Positions 41,555 to 50,582 of a DNA stretch of 64,000 nucleotides are shown here, in pieces. The notes under the pieces were generated by a model that saw only the letters and a program-made list of their open reading frames with translations, made no database searches and was not told the origin of the DNA. This DNA is from Actinoplanes sp. SE50/110. Its GTDB lineage: Bacteria; Actinomycetota; Actinomycetes; Mycobacteriales; Micromonosporaceae. The number at the start of each line of letters is the position of its first letter. Positions within the stretch are counted from its first letter, which is position 1. Made by a program: the position numbers and the translations under genes. Where the stretch lies: the NCBI RefSeq assembly GCF_900119315.1, contig NZ_LT827010.1, positions 7,930,001 through 7,994,000 on the forward strand, in the 5' to 3' direction.

Positions 41555-44500
41555 TCAGGCCCGCGGCTTCTCCCGCATCTCGTAGGTCTCGATCACGTCG
41601 CCGATCTGCGGCGTGCCGAAGCCCTGCAGGGTCAGACCACACTCGAAGCCCTCGCGGACCTCGGTCGCGTCGTCCTTGAACCGCTTGAGCGAGCTGATCG
41701 TGACGTTCTCGCCCACCACGGTGCCGTCGCGCAGGATACGCGCCTTGGCGTTGCGGCGGAGGAGCCCGGACCGGACCAGACAGCCGGCGATCAGACCGAT
41801 CTTGGACGAACGGAAGACCTCGCGGATCTCCGCCGTGCCCAGCTCGACCTCTTCGTACTCCGGTTTGAGCAGGCCCTTGAGCGCCGCCTCGATCTCCTCG
41901 ATGGCCTGGTAGATCACGCTGTAGTAGCGGATCTCCACGCCGGCGCGGTCGGCCATCTCCTTGACCTTGTTGGAGGCCCGGACATTGAAGCCGATGATCG
42001 TCGCGGTCTGCTCCGACGAGGCCGACGCCAGGTTGACGTCGCTCTCGGTGATCGCACCGACGCCGCGGTGGATGACCTTGAGCTGAATCTCGTCCGGAAT
42101 CTCGATCTTGAACAGCGCGTCCTCGAGAGCCTCGACCGAGCCCGAGCTGTCGCCCTTGATGACCAGCGTGAGCGAGGTCTTCTCGCCCTCCTTGAGCTGA
42201 GCCATGAGCGTCTCGAGCGTGGCCTTGGCGCCGGAGTTGGCGAAGGCGGCCGCGCGGCGGCGAGCCTGCCGCTGCTCGGCGATCTGCCGGACCGTGCGGT
42301 CGTCCTCGGCGGCCAGGAACGTGTCGCCGGCGCTGGGCACCGACGTCAGACCCAGGACCAGCACCGGACGGGCCGGACCGGCCTCGGCGACCTGCTGACC
42401 GTTCTCGTCGAGCATGGCGCGGACGCGGCCGTGCGCGCCACCCGCCACGATCGAGTCGCCGGCCCGCAGCGTGCCCTTCTGCACCAGGACGGTCGCGACG
42501 GCGCCGCGGCCCTTGTCCAGGTGCGCCTCGACCGCGACACCCTGCGCCGGCCCGTCGATCGGAGCGGTCAGCTCCAGCGACGCGTCGGCGGTCAGCAGGA
42601 TCGCCTCGAGCAGGTCGTCGATGCCGATGCCGGGCTTGGCCGCGACGTTGACGAACATCGTGTCGCCGCCGTACTCCTCGGCGAGCAGGCCGTAGTCGGT
42701 CAGCTGCTGCCGGACCTTGTCCGGGTTGGCGTCCGGCTTGTCGACCTTGTTCACCGCGACCACGATCGGCACCTCGGCGGCCTTGGCGTGGTTGAGCGCC
42801 TCGACCGTCTGCGGCATCACGCCGTCGTCCGCCGCCACCACGAGGATGACGATGTCGGTGACCTGGGCACCACGGGCACGCATGGCGGTGAACGCCTCGT
42901 GACCCGGGGTGTCGATGAAGGTGATCGCCCGCTCCTCCCCCTGGTGGGGGACGACGACCTGGTAGGCGCCGATGTGCTGGGTGATGCCACCCGCCTCGCC
43001 GGCGACCACGTTGGTCTTGCGGATCGCGTCGAGCAGCTTCGTCTTACCGTGGTCGACGTGACCCATCACCGTCACCACCGGGGGACGGGTGACCAGACGG
43101 TCCTCCGCCACCTCGGCGTCGAGGTTGATGTTGAACTGCGCGAGCAGCTCACGGTCCTCGTCCTCGGGGCTGACGATCTTGACGTCGAAGCCGAGGTGCT
43201 CACCGAGCAGCAGCAGCGTGTCGTCGGAGACCGACTGCGTCGCCGTGACCATCTCGCCCAGGTTGAACATCTCCTGGACGAGCGAGCCCGGGTTCGCGTT
43301 GATCTTGTCGGCGAAGTCGGACAGCGAGGCGCCACGCGACAGCCGGATCTCCTGACCCTGACCGCGCGGAGCACCCGAGCTCATCTGCGGAGCCGACAGG
43401 TTGTCGAACTCCTGACGCCGCTGCTTCTTCGACTTCCGGCCACGCGTCGGCCGGCCGCCGGGACGCCCGAAGGCACCCGCCGCGCCACCGCCACGACCAC
43501 GGCCACCGGCGCCACCGGGACGACCCGGAGCACCCGCGCCGACCGGGCCGCCGCCACCGCCACCGGGGCCACCGCCACCGGGACGGAAACCGCCACCGGC
43601 GCCGCCGCCACCACCGGGACGGAAACCGCCACCGCCGCCGCCACCGGGACCGCCGCGGAAGCCACCGCCACCGCCGCCGCCACCGGGACGGAAACCGCCG
43701 CCACCGCCACCGGGACCGCCACGACCGGCACCCGGACCACCGGGACGACCGGCGCCGCCACCCGGACCGCCACGGCCGCCGCCGGGACCGGCGGGACGCT
43801 GCGACGGCATGGACGCGGGGCTGGGCCGCGGCGGCATCGACGCCGGGCTCGGCCGCGGCGGCATGCCGGGCTGGTTGGGACGCGGCATCGAGGCCGGCGA
43901 CGGACGGGGACCGCCCGTGTTGCCGGAGACGCCGAACGGGTTGTTACCGGGACCACGCGCCGGCGGGCGCGGAGCGCCACCGGCCGGACCCGGACGGGGA
44001 CCGCCGGGAGCACCCTGGTTGCCACCGGCACGGCCGGCGGCCGGGGAACCCGGACGCGGAGCCATGCCGCCGGGGCCGGGACGCGGACCACGCGGGCCAC
44101 CCTCGGCCGGAGCCGCCGGAGCCTGCGGGTTGTTGCGACGCTCGGTCTCGCGGCGCTCGGCATCCCGGCTGCGTGCCGCCTGAGCGGCCTGCGCCGCCTT
44201 GACGGCGGCCTCCTGCTCGGCCTTCAGCGCCTGGGCGCGTGCCTCAGCGGCCGCCACCTCGATGTCGTGCGCGCTGGCCGGCTTGCTGACCGGACCGGGC
44301 GTGGGCCCGGGACGGCCGGGCACCGGCTTCGGCCGGGCGAACTGCCCGGGCGACGGGGCCGGTGAAGTCGGGGCAGCCGACGAGCCGGGGCCGGGCGTGG
44401 GCCCGGGACGGCGCGGAGGCTGCGGACGGACCGCCGGCGGGCCGGGACGCGGCGACGCGGACGGGCTGGGGGCGCCACCGGACGGGGCGGGGGTGGACGC

Positions 44501-44695
44501 GGCCGGGGCGGCCGGAGCCGCCGGGAGCGCGCCGCCCGCCTCGAGGGCGCCACGGAGCCGCCGGGCCACCGGGGCCTCGACGGTGCTCGATGCGGACTTA
44601 ACGAACTCGCCCATGTCCTTCAGGGTGGCGAGAACGGTCTTGCTGTCGACCCCGAGCTCTTTGGCGAGCTCGTGAACGCGGGCCTTGCCTGGCAC
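41555..44695 (-). CDS. infB: Translation initiation factor IF-2
   Basis: A 1,046-residue initiation GTPase that positions fMet-tRNA on the 30S subunit. The N-terminal helical domain (KARVHELAKELGVDSKTVLA) is followed by a long Ala/Pro/Arg region and a glycine-rich tract (about residues 300-420) with repeated GGGGFRPGG units. G1 is MGHVDHGKT near residue 545, with DTPGHEAF and NKVDKP after it. GTG 44695 is preferred because AGGAGT lies 6 nt upstream and the family starts at this motif; ATG 44707 is the alternative. Confidence 0.96.
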   Translation of the reverse strand: MPGKARVHELAKELGVDSKTVLATLKDMGEFVKSASSTVEAPVARRLRGALEAGGALPAAPAAPAASTPAPSGGAPSPSASPRPGPPAVRPQPPRRPGPTPGPGSSAAPTSPAPSPGQFARPKPVPGRPGPTPGPVSKPASAHDIEVAAAEARAQALKAEQEAAVKAAQAAQAARSRDAERRETERRNNPQAPAAPAEGGPRGPRPGPGGMAPRPGSPAAGRAGGNQGAPGGPRPGPAGGAPRPPARGPGNNPFGVSGNTGGPRPSPASMPRPNQPGMPPRPSPASMPPRPSPASMPSQRPAGPGGGRGGPGGGAGRPGGPGAGRGGPGGGGGGFRPGGGGGGGGFRGGPGGGGGGGFRPGGGGGAGGGFRPGGGGPGGGGGGPVGAGAPGRPGGAGGRGRGGGAAGAFGRPGGRPTRGRKSKKQRRQEFDNLSAPQMSSGAPRGQGQEIRLSRGASLSDFADKINANPGSLVQEMFNLGEMVTATQSVSDDTLLLLGEHLGFDVKIVSPEDEDRELLAQFNINLDAEVAEDRLVTRPPVVTVMGHVDHGKTKLLDAIRKTNVVAGEAGGITQHIGAYQVVVPHQGEERAITFIDTPGHEAFTAMRARGAQVTDIVILVVAADDGVMPQTVEALNHAKAAEVPIVVAVNKVDKPDANPDKVRQQLTDYGLLAEEYGGDTMFVNVAAKPGIGIDDLLEAILLTADASLELTAPIDGPAQGVAVEAHLDKGRGAVATVLVQKGTLRAGDSIVAGGAHGRVRAMLDENGQQVAEAGPARPVLVLGLTSVPSAGDTFLAAEDDRTVRQIAEQRQARRRAAAFANSGAKATLETLMAQLKEGEKTSLTLVIKGDSSGSVEALEDALFKIEIPDEIQLKVIHRGVGAITESDVNLASASSEQTATIIGFNVRASNKVKEMADRAGVEIRYYSVIYQAIEEIEAALKGLLKPEYEEVELGTAEIREVFRSSKIGLIAGCLVRSGLLRRNAKARILRDGTVVGENVTISSLKRFKDDATEVREGFECGLTLQGFGTPQIGDVIETYEMREKPRA

Positions 44696-44802
44696 TGCAC
44701 TCCTCATCTCGAGGTCGTGCGAGCAGTACCCGCAACGACCTCACTCGTGCACTAGAAGCCTGGTCATTTCAGGGACTTCATCGAGTGCTCATCTGGGTCG
44801 TC

Positions 44803-45189
44803 CTACCTTGCTGGGTCGTGACGGGGCGAGAACGCCTCGTCATCGGTGGTTCCGCACGGCACGGAGACCGTGCGGATGTGCTCGGCAAGCAATCCGGCAT
44901 CAGCAACACCGGTGAGTCGCAACGCCCGCCCGAAGGCTCGACGTCGCTCCGCCTGCTCGAAGCAGGCCGGATCGGGATGCAGGTGCGCTCCCCGGCCCGG
45001 CAGTCGGCGGCTTGGATCGGGCAGAAGCCGGAGGTCTTCCCCGGATCCGACCGCGACGAACCGCAGCAATGAAGCGGCCGGCGCGCGTTTACGGCAACCG
45101 ACGCAGGTTCGCGTCGGGCCGACCGAGGACAAGTCTACCCCTCGATCGCGGCGACCGCGTATCCGGTCAGTTCCCCGCCTCGGCCGCAT
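44803..45189 (-). CDS. ylxR: YlxR-family RNA-binding protein (DUF448)
   Basis: A small nucleic-acid-binding protein with the YlxR signature RTCVGCRKRAPAASLLRFVA and PGRGAHLHPDPACFEQAERR. YlxR proteins bind RNA, and in some bacteria modulate RNase P or transcription. The gene sits between nusA and infB as usual. The start is uncertain: ATG 45189 overlaps the end of nusA by 23 bp; a TTG at 45132 has a better ribosome site (GAGGGG) and gives a 109-residue protein closer to the family length. Confidence 0.9.
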   Translation of the reverse strand: MRPRRGTDRIRGRRDRGVDLSSVGPTRTCVGCRKRAPAASLLRFVAVGSGEDLRLLPDPSRRLPGRGAHLHPDPACFEQAERRRAFGRALRLTGVADAGLLAEHIRTVSVPCGTTDDEAFSPRHDPAR

Positions 45190-46183
45190 CACGGTCCGCG
45201 ACTGTGGCGGGTTCGTTGTCCGGACGGATGTCGATGCGCCACCCGGTGAGCCGGGCGGCGAGCCGAGCGTTCTGTCCCTCCCGGCCGATCGCCAGGGACA
45301 ACTGGAAATCGGGCACGGTCACCCTGGCCGTCCGGGTGGCCGCGTCGACCACCTCGACGCGCAGCGCCTTGGCCGGCGACAGCGCGTTCCCGACGAACTG
45401 CGCCGGGTCGTCGGACCAGTCGATGATGTCGATCTTCTCACCGTGCAGCTCGCTCATCACCGCGCGGACCCGCTGGCCCATCGGACCGATGCAGGCGCCC
45501 TTGGCGTTCACACCCTGGACGGTGGACCGGACCGCGATCTTCGTACGGTGACCGGACTCACGCGCGATCGCGGCGATCTCCACGGTCCCGTCCGCGATCT
45601 CCGGCACCTCGAGGGCGAACAACTTCTTCACCAGGGCGGGGTGCGAGCGGGACAGGGTGATCTGCGGGCCGCGGAAGCCCTTGGCCACGTGCACCACGAT
45701 GCAGCGGATCCGGGATCCGTGCTCGTAGGACTCGCCGGGGACCTGCTCGGACTGCGGCAGCACCGCCTCCAGCTTGCCCAGATCGACGATCACGATGCCC
45801 TTCTCGGCACGCGCCGCGTCGGCCTGCACCACGCCGGTGACCAGGTCGCCGTCGCGCCCCGCGTACTCACCGAAGTGCTGCTCGTCGGTGGCCTCCCGGA
45901 GCCGCTGCAGGATCACCTGCTTGGCGGTCATCGCGGCGATCCGGCCGAAGTCGTGCGGGGTGTCGTCCCACTCCCGGACCACCGTGCCGTCCGCGTCGGT
46001 CTCCTGCGCCAGCACCGAGGCGACGCCGGACCTGCGGTCGATCTCCACCCGGGCGTGGCTCTCCGCGCCCTCGGTGTGCCGGTACGCGGTCAGCAGCGCG
46101 GTCTCGATCGCCGCGAGGATCGTCTCGAACGGGATCTCCCGCTCGCGCTCCAGGGCGCGCAGCGCCGCGAGGTCGATGTTCAC
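45167..46183 (-). CDS. nusA: Transcription termination/antitermination protein NusA
   Basis: A 338-residue RNA polymerase factor controlling pausing, termination and antitermination. The N-terminal domain (NIDLAALRALEREREIPFET) is followed by S1 and two KH domains (GACIGPMGQRVRAVMSELHGEKIDI; LAIGREGQNARLAARLTGW). It lacks the acidic repeats of E. coli NusA, as is normal in actinobacteria. The GTG start overlaps the rimP stop (GTGA). Confidence 0.96.
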   Translation of the reverse strand: MNIDLAALRALEREREIPFETILAAIETALLTAYRHTEGAESHARVEIDRRSGVASVLAQETDADGTVVREWDDTPHDFGRIAAMTAKQVILQRLREATDEQHFGEYAGRDGDLVTGVVQADAARAEKGIVIVDLGKLEAVLPQSEQVPGESYEHGSRIRCIVVHVAKGFRGPQITLSRSHPALVKKLFALEVPEIADGTVEIAAIARESGHRTKIAVRSTVQGVNAKGACIGPMGQRVRAVMSELHGEKIDIIDWSDDPAQFVGNALSPAKALRVEVVDAATRTARVTVPDFQLSLAIGREGQNARLAARLTGWRIDIRPDNEPATVADRDAAEAGN

Positions 46184-46794
46184 TCCTCGCCCTCCCCTTC
46201 GTCTTCATCTTCGTCGTCGGCGTCGTCCTCGTCGCCGAACTCGGCCTCGTCCAGGCGCTTGAACTCGATCTGGACCTTGCCCGCACCCAGGTCGGCCCAG
46301 GCCACCCTGCGCTCGGCGCCGTCCACGTCGAGGGTCACGCCGTCGTCGTCGGTGCTCAGCACCCGGCCGGTCAGCCCGTTGACGGCGACCAGCCGGCCGG
46401 CGTTGCGCCGCCAGTGCCGGGGCTCGGTCAGCGGCCGGTCCACCCCGGGCGAGCCGACCTCCAGTTGATACTCCCCCGCCAGGACCTCGCCGCCCCGCTC
46501 ATCCGCGGCATCCAGGGCCTCGGAGATCTCCCGGGAGACGACCGCCACATCGTCCAGGCCGATCCCGCCGTCGGCGTCGATCAGCACCCGGACCACGAAC
46601 CGGCGCCCGGCCCGGGACACGGTCAGGTCCTCCAGGTCGTAGCCCGCCTTGGCGACCACCGGCTCGACCACCTCGCGCAGCCGGGCGCGAGCCGCGGTCA
46701 GGTCGACGCGCGGCAGGGCGGGGGCACTCCGGGAATCCGAGCGGCTGCTCGGGCGGCCGCCGGGCCGGGCCCCGGCGCGACCACGCTGCGTCAT
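46180..46794 (-). CDS. rimP: Ribosome maturation factor RimP
   Basis: A 204-residue 30S assembly factor. Conserved stretches are LREVVEPVVAKAGYDLEDLTVSRAG, IDADGGIGLDDVAVVSREISEALD and EVGSPGVDRPLTEPRHWRRN. A basic Arg/Ser N-terminus and a strongly acidic C-terminus (DEDDADDEDEDEGEGEE) are extra. ATG 46794 has GAGAGG upstream. First gene of rimP-nusA-ylxR-infB. Two ACGCTGCA direct repeats 20 bp apart lie upstream at 46821-46848 and may belong to its promoter. Confidence 0.95.
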   Translation of the reverse strand: MTQRGRAGARPGGRPSSRSDSRSAPALPRVDLTAARARLREVVEPVVAKAGYDLEDLTVSRAGRRFVVRVLIDADGGIGLDDVAVVSREISEALDAADERGGEVLAGEYQLEVGSPGVDRPLTEPRHWRRNAGRLVAVNGLTGRVLSTDDDGVTLDVDGAERRVAWADLGAGKVQIEFKRLDEAEFGDEDDADDEDEDEGEGEE

Positions 46795-46986
46795 CGGGCT
46801 CGACCTCTCACTCGCGTTCACGCTGCATCAGCGCGAATTTACGCTGCAACGACTATATGCCGCCGGGCAGTCGGTGGCCCCGCGGCTGACGCAGAGCCTA
46901 ACGCGCCCGGCGCGCGGGCGGCGCAGCGCCGCACCGGAAACACGTGAACCGCAGGTCAGCGGCCCGGGACTTCACCCGCGAAGGCG

Positions 46987-47466
46987 ATGGTGTTGACTGA
47001 TCCGGTGCGGATAGGTGATGCGGATCCCACCCGGCGGCGGGTGCTCGCCGCGGGCGGCGTTCTGGCCGGGACGGTCACGCTCAGCGGTTGCGGTCTGTTC
47101 GGTGACGACCCCGAGCCGCCGAAGGGGCCGGACCCGCTGCAGCCGGTGCTGGACGAGGCGGTCACCCTGGCCGCGACGTACGACCGGGTGATCCTGGCCC
47201 AGCAGTCGCTGAGCGCCACGCTCACCCCGATCGCCCAGGCGCACCGGGCGCACGCCGCCGAGCTGGCCCGGGTGATCGGGGTCACCGCGCCCGGCGCCGC
47301 CCCGGGCGCGTCCATCGTCGACGGCACCGTGGCCGGCCTGCGCAGGGCGGAACTCGCCGCGCAGAAGACCGCGGTCGCCGCGTGCCAGAGCGCCCCGGCC
47401 GGCCGGGCGGCGCTGATCGGCTCGATCGCCGCCGCGCGAGCCACCCACGCCGAGGCTCTGCGCTAG
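46987..47466 (+). CDS. Tat-exported lipoprotein, DUF4439/ferritin-like
   Basis: A 159-residue secreted protein. A twin-arginine motif (PTRRRVLAAGG) leads into a hydrophobic segment and lipobox LSGC with the acylated Cys near residue 35. The mature part is helical (LQPVLDEAVTLAATYDRVILAQ; AHRAHAAELARVIG), resembling one half of a ferritin-like bundle. A DUF4439 gene follows 10 bp downstream, so the two may associate. The exact start is uncertain because no clear ribosome site is seen. Confidence 0.72.
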   Translation: MVLTDPVRIGDADPTRRRVLAAGGVLAGTVTLSGCGLFGDDPEPPKGPDPLQPVLDEAVTLAATYDRVILAQQSLSATLTPIAQAHRAHAAELARVIGVTAPGAAPGASIVDGTVAGLRRAELAAQKTAVAACQSAPAGRAALIGSIAAARATHAEALR

Positions 47467-47469
47467 TTT
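47464..47469 (+). promoter_or_regulatory. -10 element (TAGTTT) overlapping a stop codon
   Basis: It starts with the stop codon of the lipoprotein gene and lies 7 nt before GTG 47477, giving a possible separate leaderless transcript. Confidence 0.4.
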
Positions 47470-47476
47470 CTCGAAC

Positions 47477-47905
47477 GTGAAAGATGAACTGGCCGCCGCG
47501 CTCGCCGCCGAGCAGGCGGCGATCTGGGCGTACGGGGTGATCGGCGTGCACCTGCCGCCCGGCGCCGAGCAGGACCAGGCCCGGGCCGCCGAGCAGGAGC
47601 ACCGGGTGCGCCGCGACGACCTGGTCGAGCAGCTGGCCGGGTTGCAGGCCGGCGCCGCGCCGACCCCGGCGGGCTATCAGCTGCCGTTCCCGGTCACCGA
47701 CCGGGCCGCCGCGCTGAAACTGGCCGTCCAGATCGAGGACGGGGTCGCCCAGGCCTGGCGCCCGGTACTGCCGGTGACCGAGAACACCCAGCGCACCACC
47801 GCGCTGTCCGCTTTGACCGCCTCGGCGATCCGTGCCACCCGGTGGCGCAAGTTCGCCCAGGTCACCCCGCTGACCCTGATCTTTCCGGGTCGCCCGGGCG
47901 CCTGA
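47477..47905 (+). CDS. DUF4439 ferritin-like protein
   Basis: A 142-residue helical protein with DUF4439 features: LAAALAAEQAAIWAYGVIGVHLP, QARAAEQEHRVRRDDLVEQLAG and RAAALKLAVQIEDGVAQAWRPVL. The Glu and His in these helices are where a ferritin-like metal site would be, but no enzymatic role is established. No signal peptide. Probably acts with the lipoprotein encoded just upstream. Confidence 0.82.
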   Translation: MKDELAAALAAEQAAIWAYGVIGVHLPPGAEQDQARAAEQEHRVRRDDLVEQLAGLQAGAAPTPAGYQLPFPVTDRAAALKLAVQIEDGVAQAWRPVLPVTENTQRTTALSALTASAIRATRWRKFAQVTPLTLIFPGRPGA

Positions 47906-47922
47906 ACGACCAGAATGGGGTG

Positions 47923-48630
47923 GTGCTCGACGAGATCGACACCACCTCGCCCCGCGGTTCGCTCGCCCTCCGGCTCTGCGACGCGATCCAACGTCGTTGG
48001 CCGGCCGAGGTGCTGGCGATCGGCGTGCGCGGCTCGGTGGCCCACGCGGACGACACCGAGACCAGCGACGTCAACCTGATCGTGGTGACCTATCGCCCGC
48101 GGACCGGGCCGCGGCCGGCGCTGCGCAAGGTCGACGGCGTGCCGGTCGACCTGGCGGTGCTCGCCGCCGACGAGGCGATCGCCCAGGCCCGGCAGCTGAC
48201 CCCGCGCTGGCCGCTGCTGGCCGACCGGTACCTGACCACGATGCCGCTGCACGACCCGCGCGGGTGTTTCCGGGAGCTGCGCGAGGCGCACCAGAACCTG
48301 CTTGCCGAGGCCCGCCCGGCGGAGTACGCCCAGCTGGCCCGGCACAACTGGGCGATCGCGAACGGGGCACGGCAGCGGGCGGTCCGGCTCACCCAGTGGT
48401 ACGACACCGACGCCGCGTTGGTGCTGATCGCCCAGGCCCGGGTGAACGCCGCGCTGGTCGCCGGCTTCCTCACCCACACCTGGTTCCGCAACGCCGCGGA
48501 CGCGGTGCGGCGCACCGGGGTGGCCGCCGCCGACATGCAGGAGCTCGGGGCGATCCTCAAATACCAGGCCGAGGAGCTGGCCGCCCGGGGCCGCCCGGTG
48601 GACGGCACCCTGGGCGCGCTCTTCGACTAG
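47923..48630 (+). CDS. Nucleotidyltransferase-fold protein
   Basis: A 235-residue protein whose N-terminal half has the nucleotidyltransferase pattern GVRGSVAHADDTETSDVNLIVV (the GS and D-x-N/D residues; shown as motif), followed by VPVDLAVLAADEAI. The C-terminal half is helical and HEPN-like. It resembles minimal nucleotidyltransferase proteins, such as those that modify antibiotics or toxin-antitoxin partners. The second metal residue is Asn rather than Asp, so activity is uncertain. GTG 47923 follows GGGG; GTG 47920 is equally possible. Confidence 0.7.
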   Translation: MLDEIDTTSPRGSLALRLCDAIQRRWPAEVLAIGVRGSVAHADDTETSDVNLIVVTYRPRTGPRPALRKVDGVPVDLAVLAADEAIAQARQLTPRWPLLADRYLTTMPLHDPRGCFRELREAHQNLLAEARPAEYAQLARHNWAIANGARQRAVRLTQWYDTDAALVLIAQARVNAALVAGFLTHTWFRNAADAVRRTGVAAADMQELGAILKYQAEELAARGRPVDGTLGALFD

Positions 48631-48639
48631 CGGTGCCCG

Positions 48640-49329
48640 CTAGACCCCGATCAACGACCCGATGAGGTACGTCAGTCCGGCCGCCACCGCGCCCAGCACG
48701 AGCTGCCGCAGGCCGCCGAGCCACCAGGCCCGCAGGGTCAGCCGGGACACCACCGCGCCCGCCGCGAACAGGCCGAGCCCGCCGACGGCCAGGGCGGCCC
48801 ACAGGTTGTCGTACCCCATCAGCAGCGTGAGGAGCGGGATCACCGCGCCCACCGAGAAACAGACGAACGACGAGCCGGCCGCCGTCCACGGGCTGGGCAG
48901 CTCGTCCGGCACCACGCCCAGCTCCTCCTGGGCATGCACCCGCAACGCCTGGTCCGGGTTCCGCTTGAGCACGTCGGCGACCTGCCGGGCCAGGCCGGCC
49001 GGCAGACCGCGGGCCACCCACATCGCGACCAGCTCGTCGGCCTCGCCGTCCGGGTTGACCCGCAGCTCGTGCAGCTCCTTGCCGAGCTCGGCGGCGATCT
49101 GCTCGTTCTGGGTGCGGACGCTCGTGTACTCCCCGATGCCCATCGAGATCGCGCCGGCGACCAGACCGGCCACCCCGGTGAGGATCAGCGCGTGCCGGCT
49201 CACCTGGGCACCGCCGACCCCGGCGATCAGCGCGATGTTGGTCACCAGGCCGTCCATCGCGCCGAAGGTCGCGGCCCGCAGCCAGCCGCCGGAGACGTCG
49301 GCGTGGTGGTGCTCGATCACCGGGGTCAC
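48640..49329 (-). CDS. VIT1/CCC1-family iron/manganese transporter
   Basis: A 229-residue membrane protein of the vacuolar-iron-transporter family. It shows WLRAATFGAMDGLVTNIALIAGV, GAISMGIGEYTSVRTQNE, a metal-binding cytoplasmic segment with several Glu/Asp, and C-terminal helices (VCFSVGAVIPLLTLLMG; QLVLGAVAAGLTYLIGSLIGV). It is expected to move Fe2+ or Mn2+ out of the cytoplasm. The GTG start overlaps the map stop (GTGA), indicating coupled translation. Confidence 0.9.
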   Translation of the reverse strand: MTPVIEHHHADVSGGWLRAATFGAMDGLVTNIALIAGVGGAQVSRHALILTGVAGLVAGAISMGIGEYTSVRTQNEQIAAELGKELHELRVNPDGEADELVAMWVARGLPAGLARQVADVLKRNPDQALRVHAQEELGVVPDELPSPWTAAGSSFVCFSVGAVIPLLTLLMGYDNLWAALAVGGLGLFAAGAVVSRLTLRAWWLGGLRQLVLGAVAAGLTYLIGSLIGV

Positions 49330-50183
49330 GGCAGGGTGAGGATCTCGACGCCGTCCTCGGTCACCACCAGCGTGTGCTCGAACTGCGCGGTCCACCTGCG
49401 GTCCTTGGTGACGACCGTCCAGCCGTCCGCCCAGATCTCGTACTCATGGGTGCCGAGGGTGATCATCGGCTCGATGGTGAAGGTCATCCCCGGCTCCATC
49501 ACGACGGTCAGGTCGGGCTTGTCGTAGTGCGGCACGTACAGCCCGGAGTGGAACGTCTCGCCGATCCCGTGACCGGTGAAGTCGCGCACCACGCCGTAGC
49601 CGAACCGGCGCGCGTACGCCTCGATCACCCGCCCGATCGCGTTGATCTGCCGTCCCGGCGCGACCGCCCTGATCCCCCGCATCATCGCCTCGTGGGTGCG
49701 CTCGACCAGCAGCCGGGCCTCCTCATCGACCTCTCCGACGCAGAACGTGGCGTCGGTGTCGCCGTGCACGCCGTTCAGGTACGCCGTGACGTCGACGTTG
49801 ATGATGTCGCCGTCCTCCAGCACGGTGGAGTCCGGGATGCCGTGGCAGATCACCTCGTTCAGCGAGGTGCAGCAGGACTTGGGGAAACCCTTGTAGCCCA
49901 GGGTGGACGGGTACGCCCCGTGGTCGAGGATGAACTCGTGCACCACCCGGTCGATCTCGTCGGTGGTCACCCCCGGCTTGCAGTGCTCGCCGGCGAGCTG
50001 GGTGGCCTGCGCGGCGATCCGGCCGGCGACCCGCATCCTCTCGATGGTCTCCGGGGTCTGCACGTGCGAGCCGTGCCACGGCGCGGGCCGTTTCTTGCCG
50101 ACGTATTCGGGGCGGACGATGGTGGCCGGGACCGATCGCTCACGCGACTGCTTGCCCGGCACGAGCGGTGCACGTACGGTCAT
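49326..50183 (-). CDS. map: Type I methionine aminopeptidase
   Basis: A 285-residue metallopeptidase that removes N-terminal Met. Metal ligands occur in NVDVTAYLNGVHGDTDATF (two Asp), FTGHGIGETFH (His), EPGMTFTIEP (Glu) and QFEHTLVVTEDG (Glu). An N-terminal extension of about 40 residues (REYVGKKRPAPW-like) matches the longer actinobacterial MapB type, which is also 285 residues in M. tuberculosis. A -10 hexamer lies 7 nt before the ATG. Confidence 0.96.
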   Translation of the reverse strand: MTVRAPLVPGKQSRERSVPATIVRPEYVGKKRPAPWHGSHVQTPETIERMRVAGRIAAQATQLAGEHCKPGVTTDEIDRVVHEFILDHGAYPSTLGYKGFPKSCCTSLNEVICHGIPDSTVLEDGDIINVDVTAYLNGVHGDTDATFCVGEVDEEARLLVERTHEAMMRGIRAVAPGRQINAIGRVIEAYARRFGYGVVRDFTGHGIGETFHSGLYVPHYDKPDLTVVMEPGMTFTIEPMITLGTHEYEIWADGWTVVTKDRRWTAQFEHTLVVTEDGVEILTLP

Positions 50184-50190
50184 GAATCAC

Positions 50191-50196
50191 AGCCTA
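50191..50196 (-). promoter_or_regulatory. -10 element (TAGGCT) for map
   Basis: On the minus strand TAGGCT, then GTGATTC, then ATG. A leaderless message is likely. Confidence 0.5.
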
Positions 50197-50264
50197 TCCG
50201 CCGTTCGGAGCCACCATCGGTCCCGTCCTTGCCGCTCGGCGACCCGCTGTGAAATCGTGTATCG

Positions 50265-50579
50265 GTGGATCAAGAGGGGCAGGACCCGACTTTCACGGCG
50301 ACCGGCGCGGTCGACGGTGATCGGGTGGTCGTCACCGTGACCGGCGAGGTCGACATGTCCACCGCGGGCGCCCTGTTCGAGACCGCCACCCCGGAGCGGA
50401 TCACCGGCGCCACCATCGACCTGCGGGCGGTCACCTTCTTCGACTCGGCCGCCATCCACACCCTGATCCGGCTCGCCGAGCGGTATCCGGAAACGCTCGA
50501 GGTGATCCCCTCCGAGCGGGTGCGCCGGGTGCTCGACATCTCCGGCCTGGGCGGCCAGCCCTGGCTCAGGTCGCACTGA
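50265..50579 (+). CDS. STAS-domain anti-sigma factor antagonist
   Basis: A 104-residue SpoIIAA/RsbV-like protein. VDGDRVVVTVTGEVDMSTAG leads to the phosphorylatable serine S61 in TFFDSAAIHTLIRLAER. Such proteins bind anti-sigma kinases when unphosphorylated. The gene converges on a large phosphatase-kinase gene with 3 bp between the stop codons, and the two presumably form one partner-switching module. Confidence 0.9.
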   Translation: MDQEGQDPTFTATGAVDGDRVVVTVTGEVDMSTAGALFETATPERITGATIDLRAVTFFDSAAIHTLIRLAERYPETLEVIPSERVRRVLDISGLGGQPWLRSH

Positions 50580-50582
50580 CCG

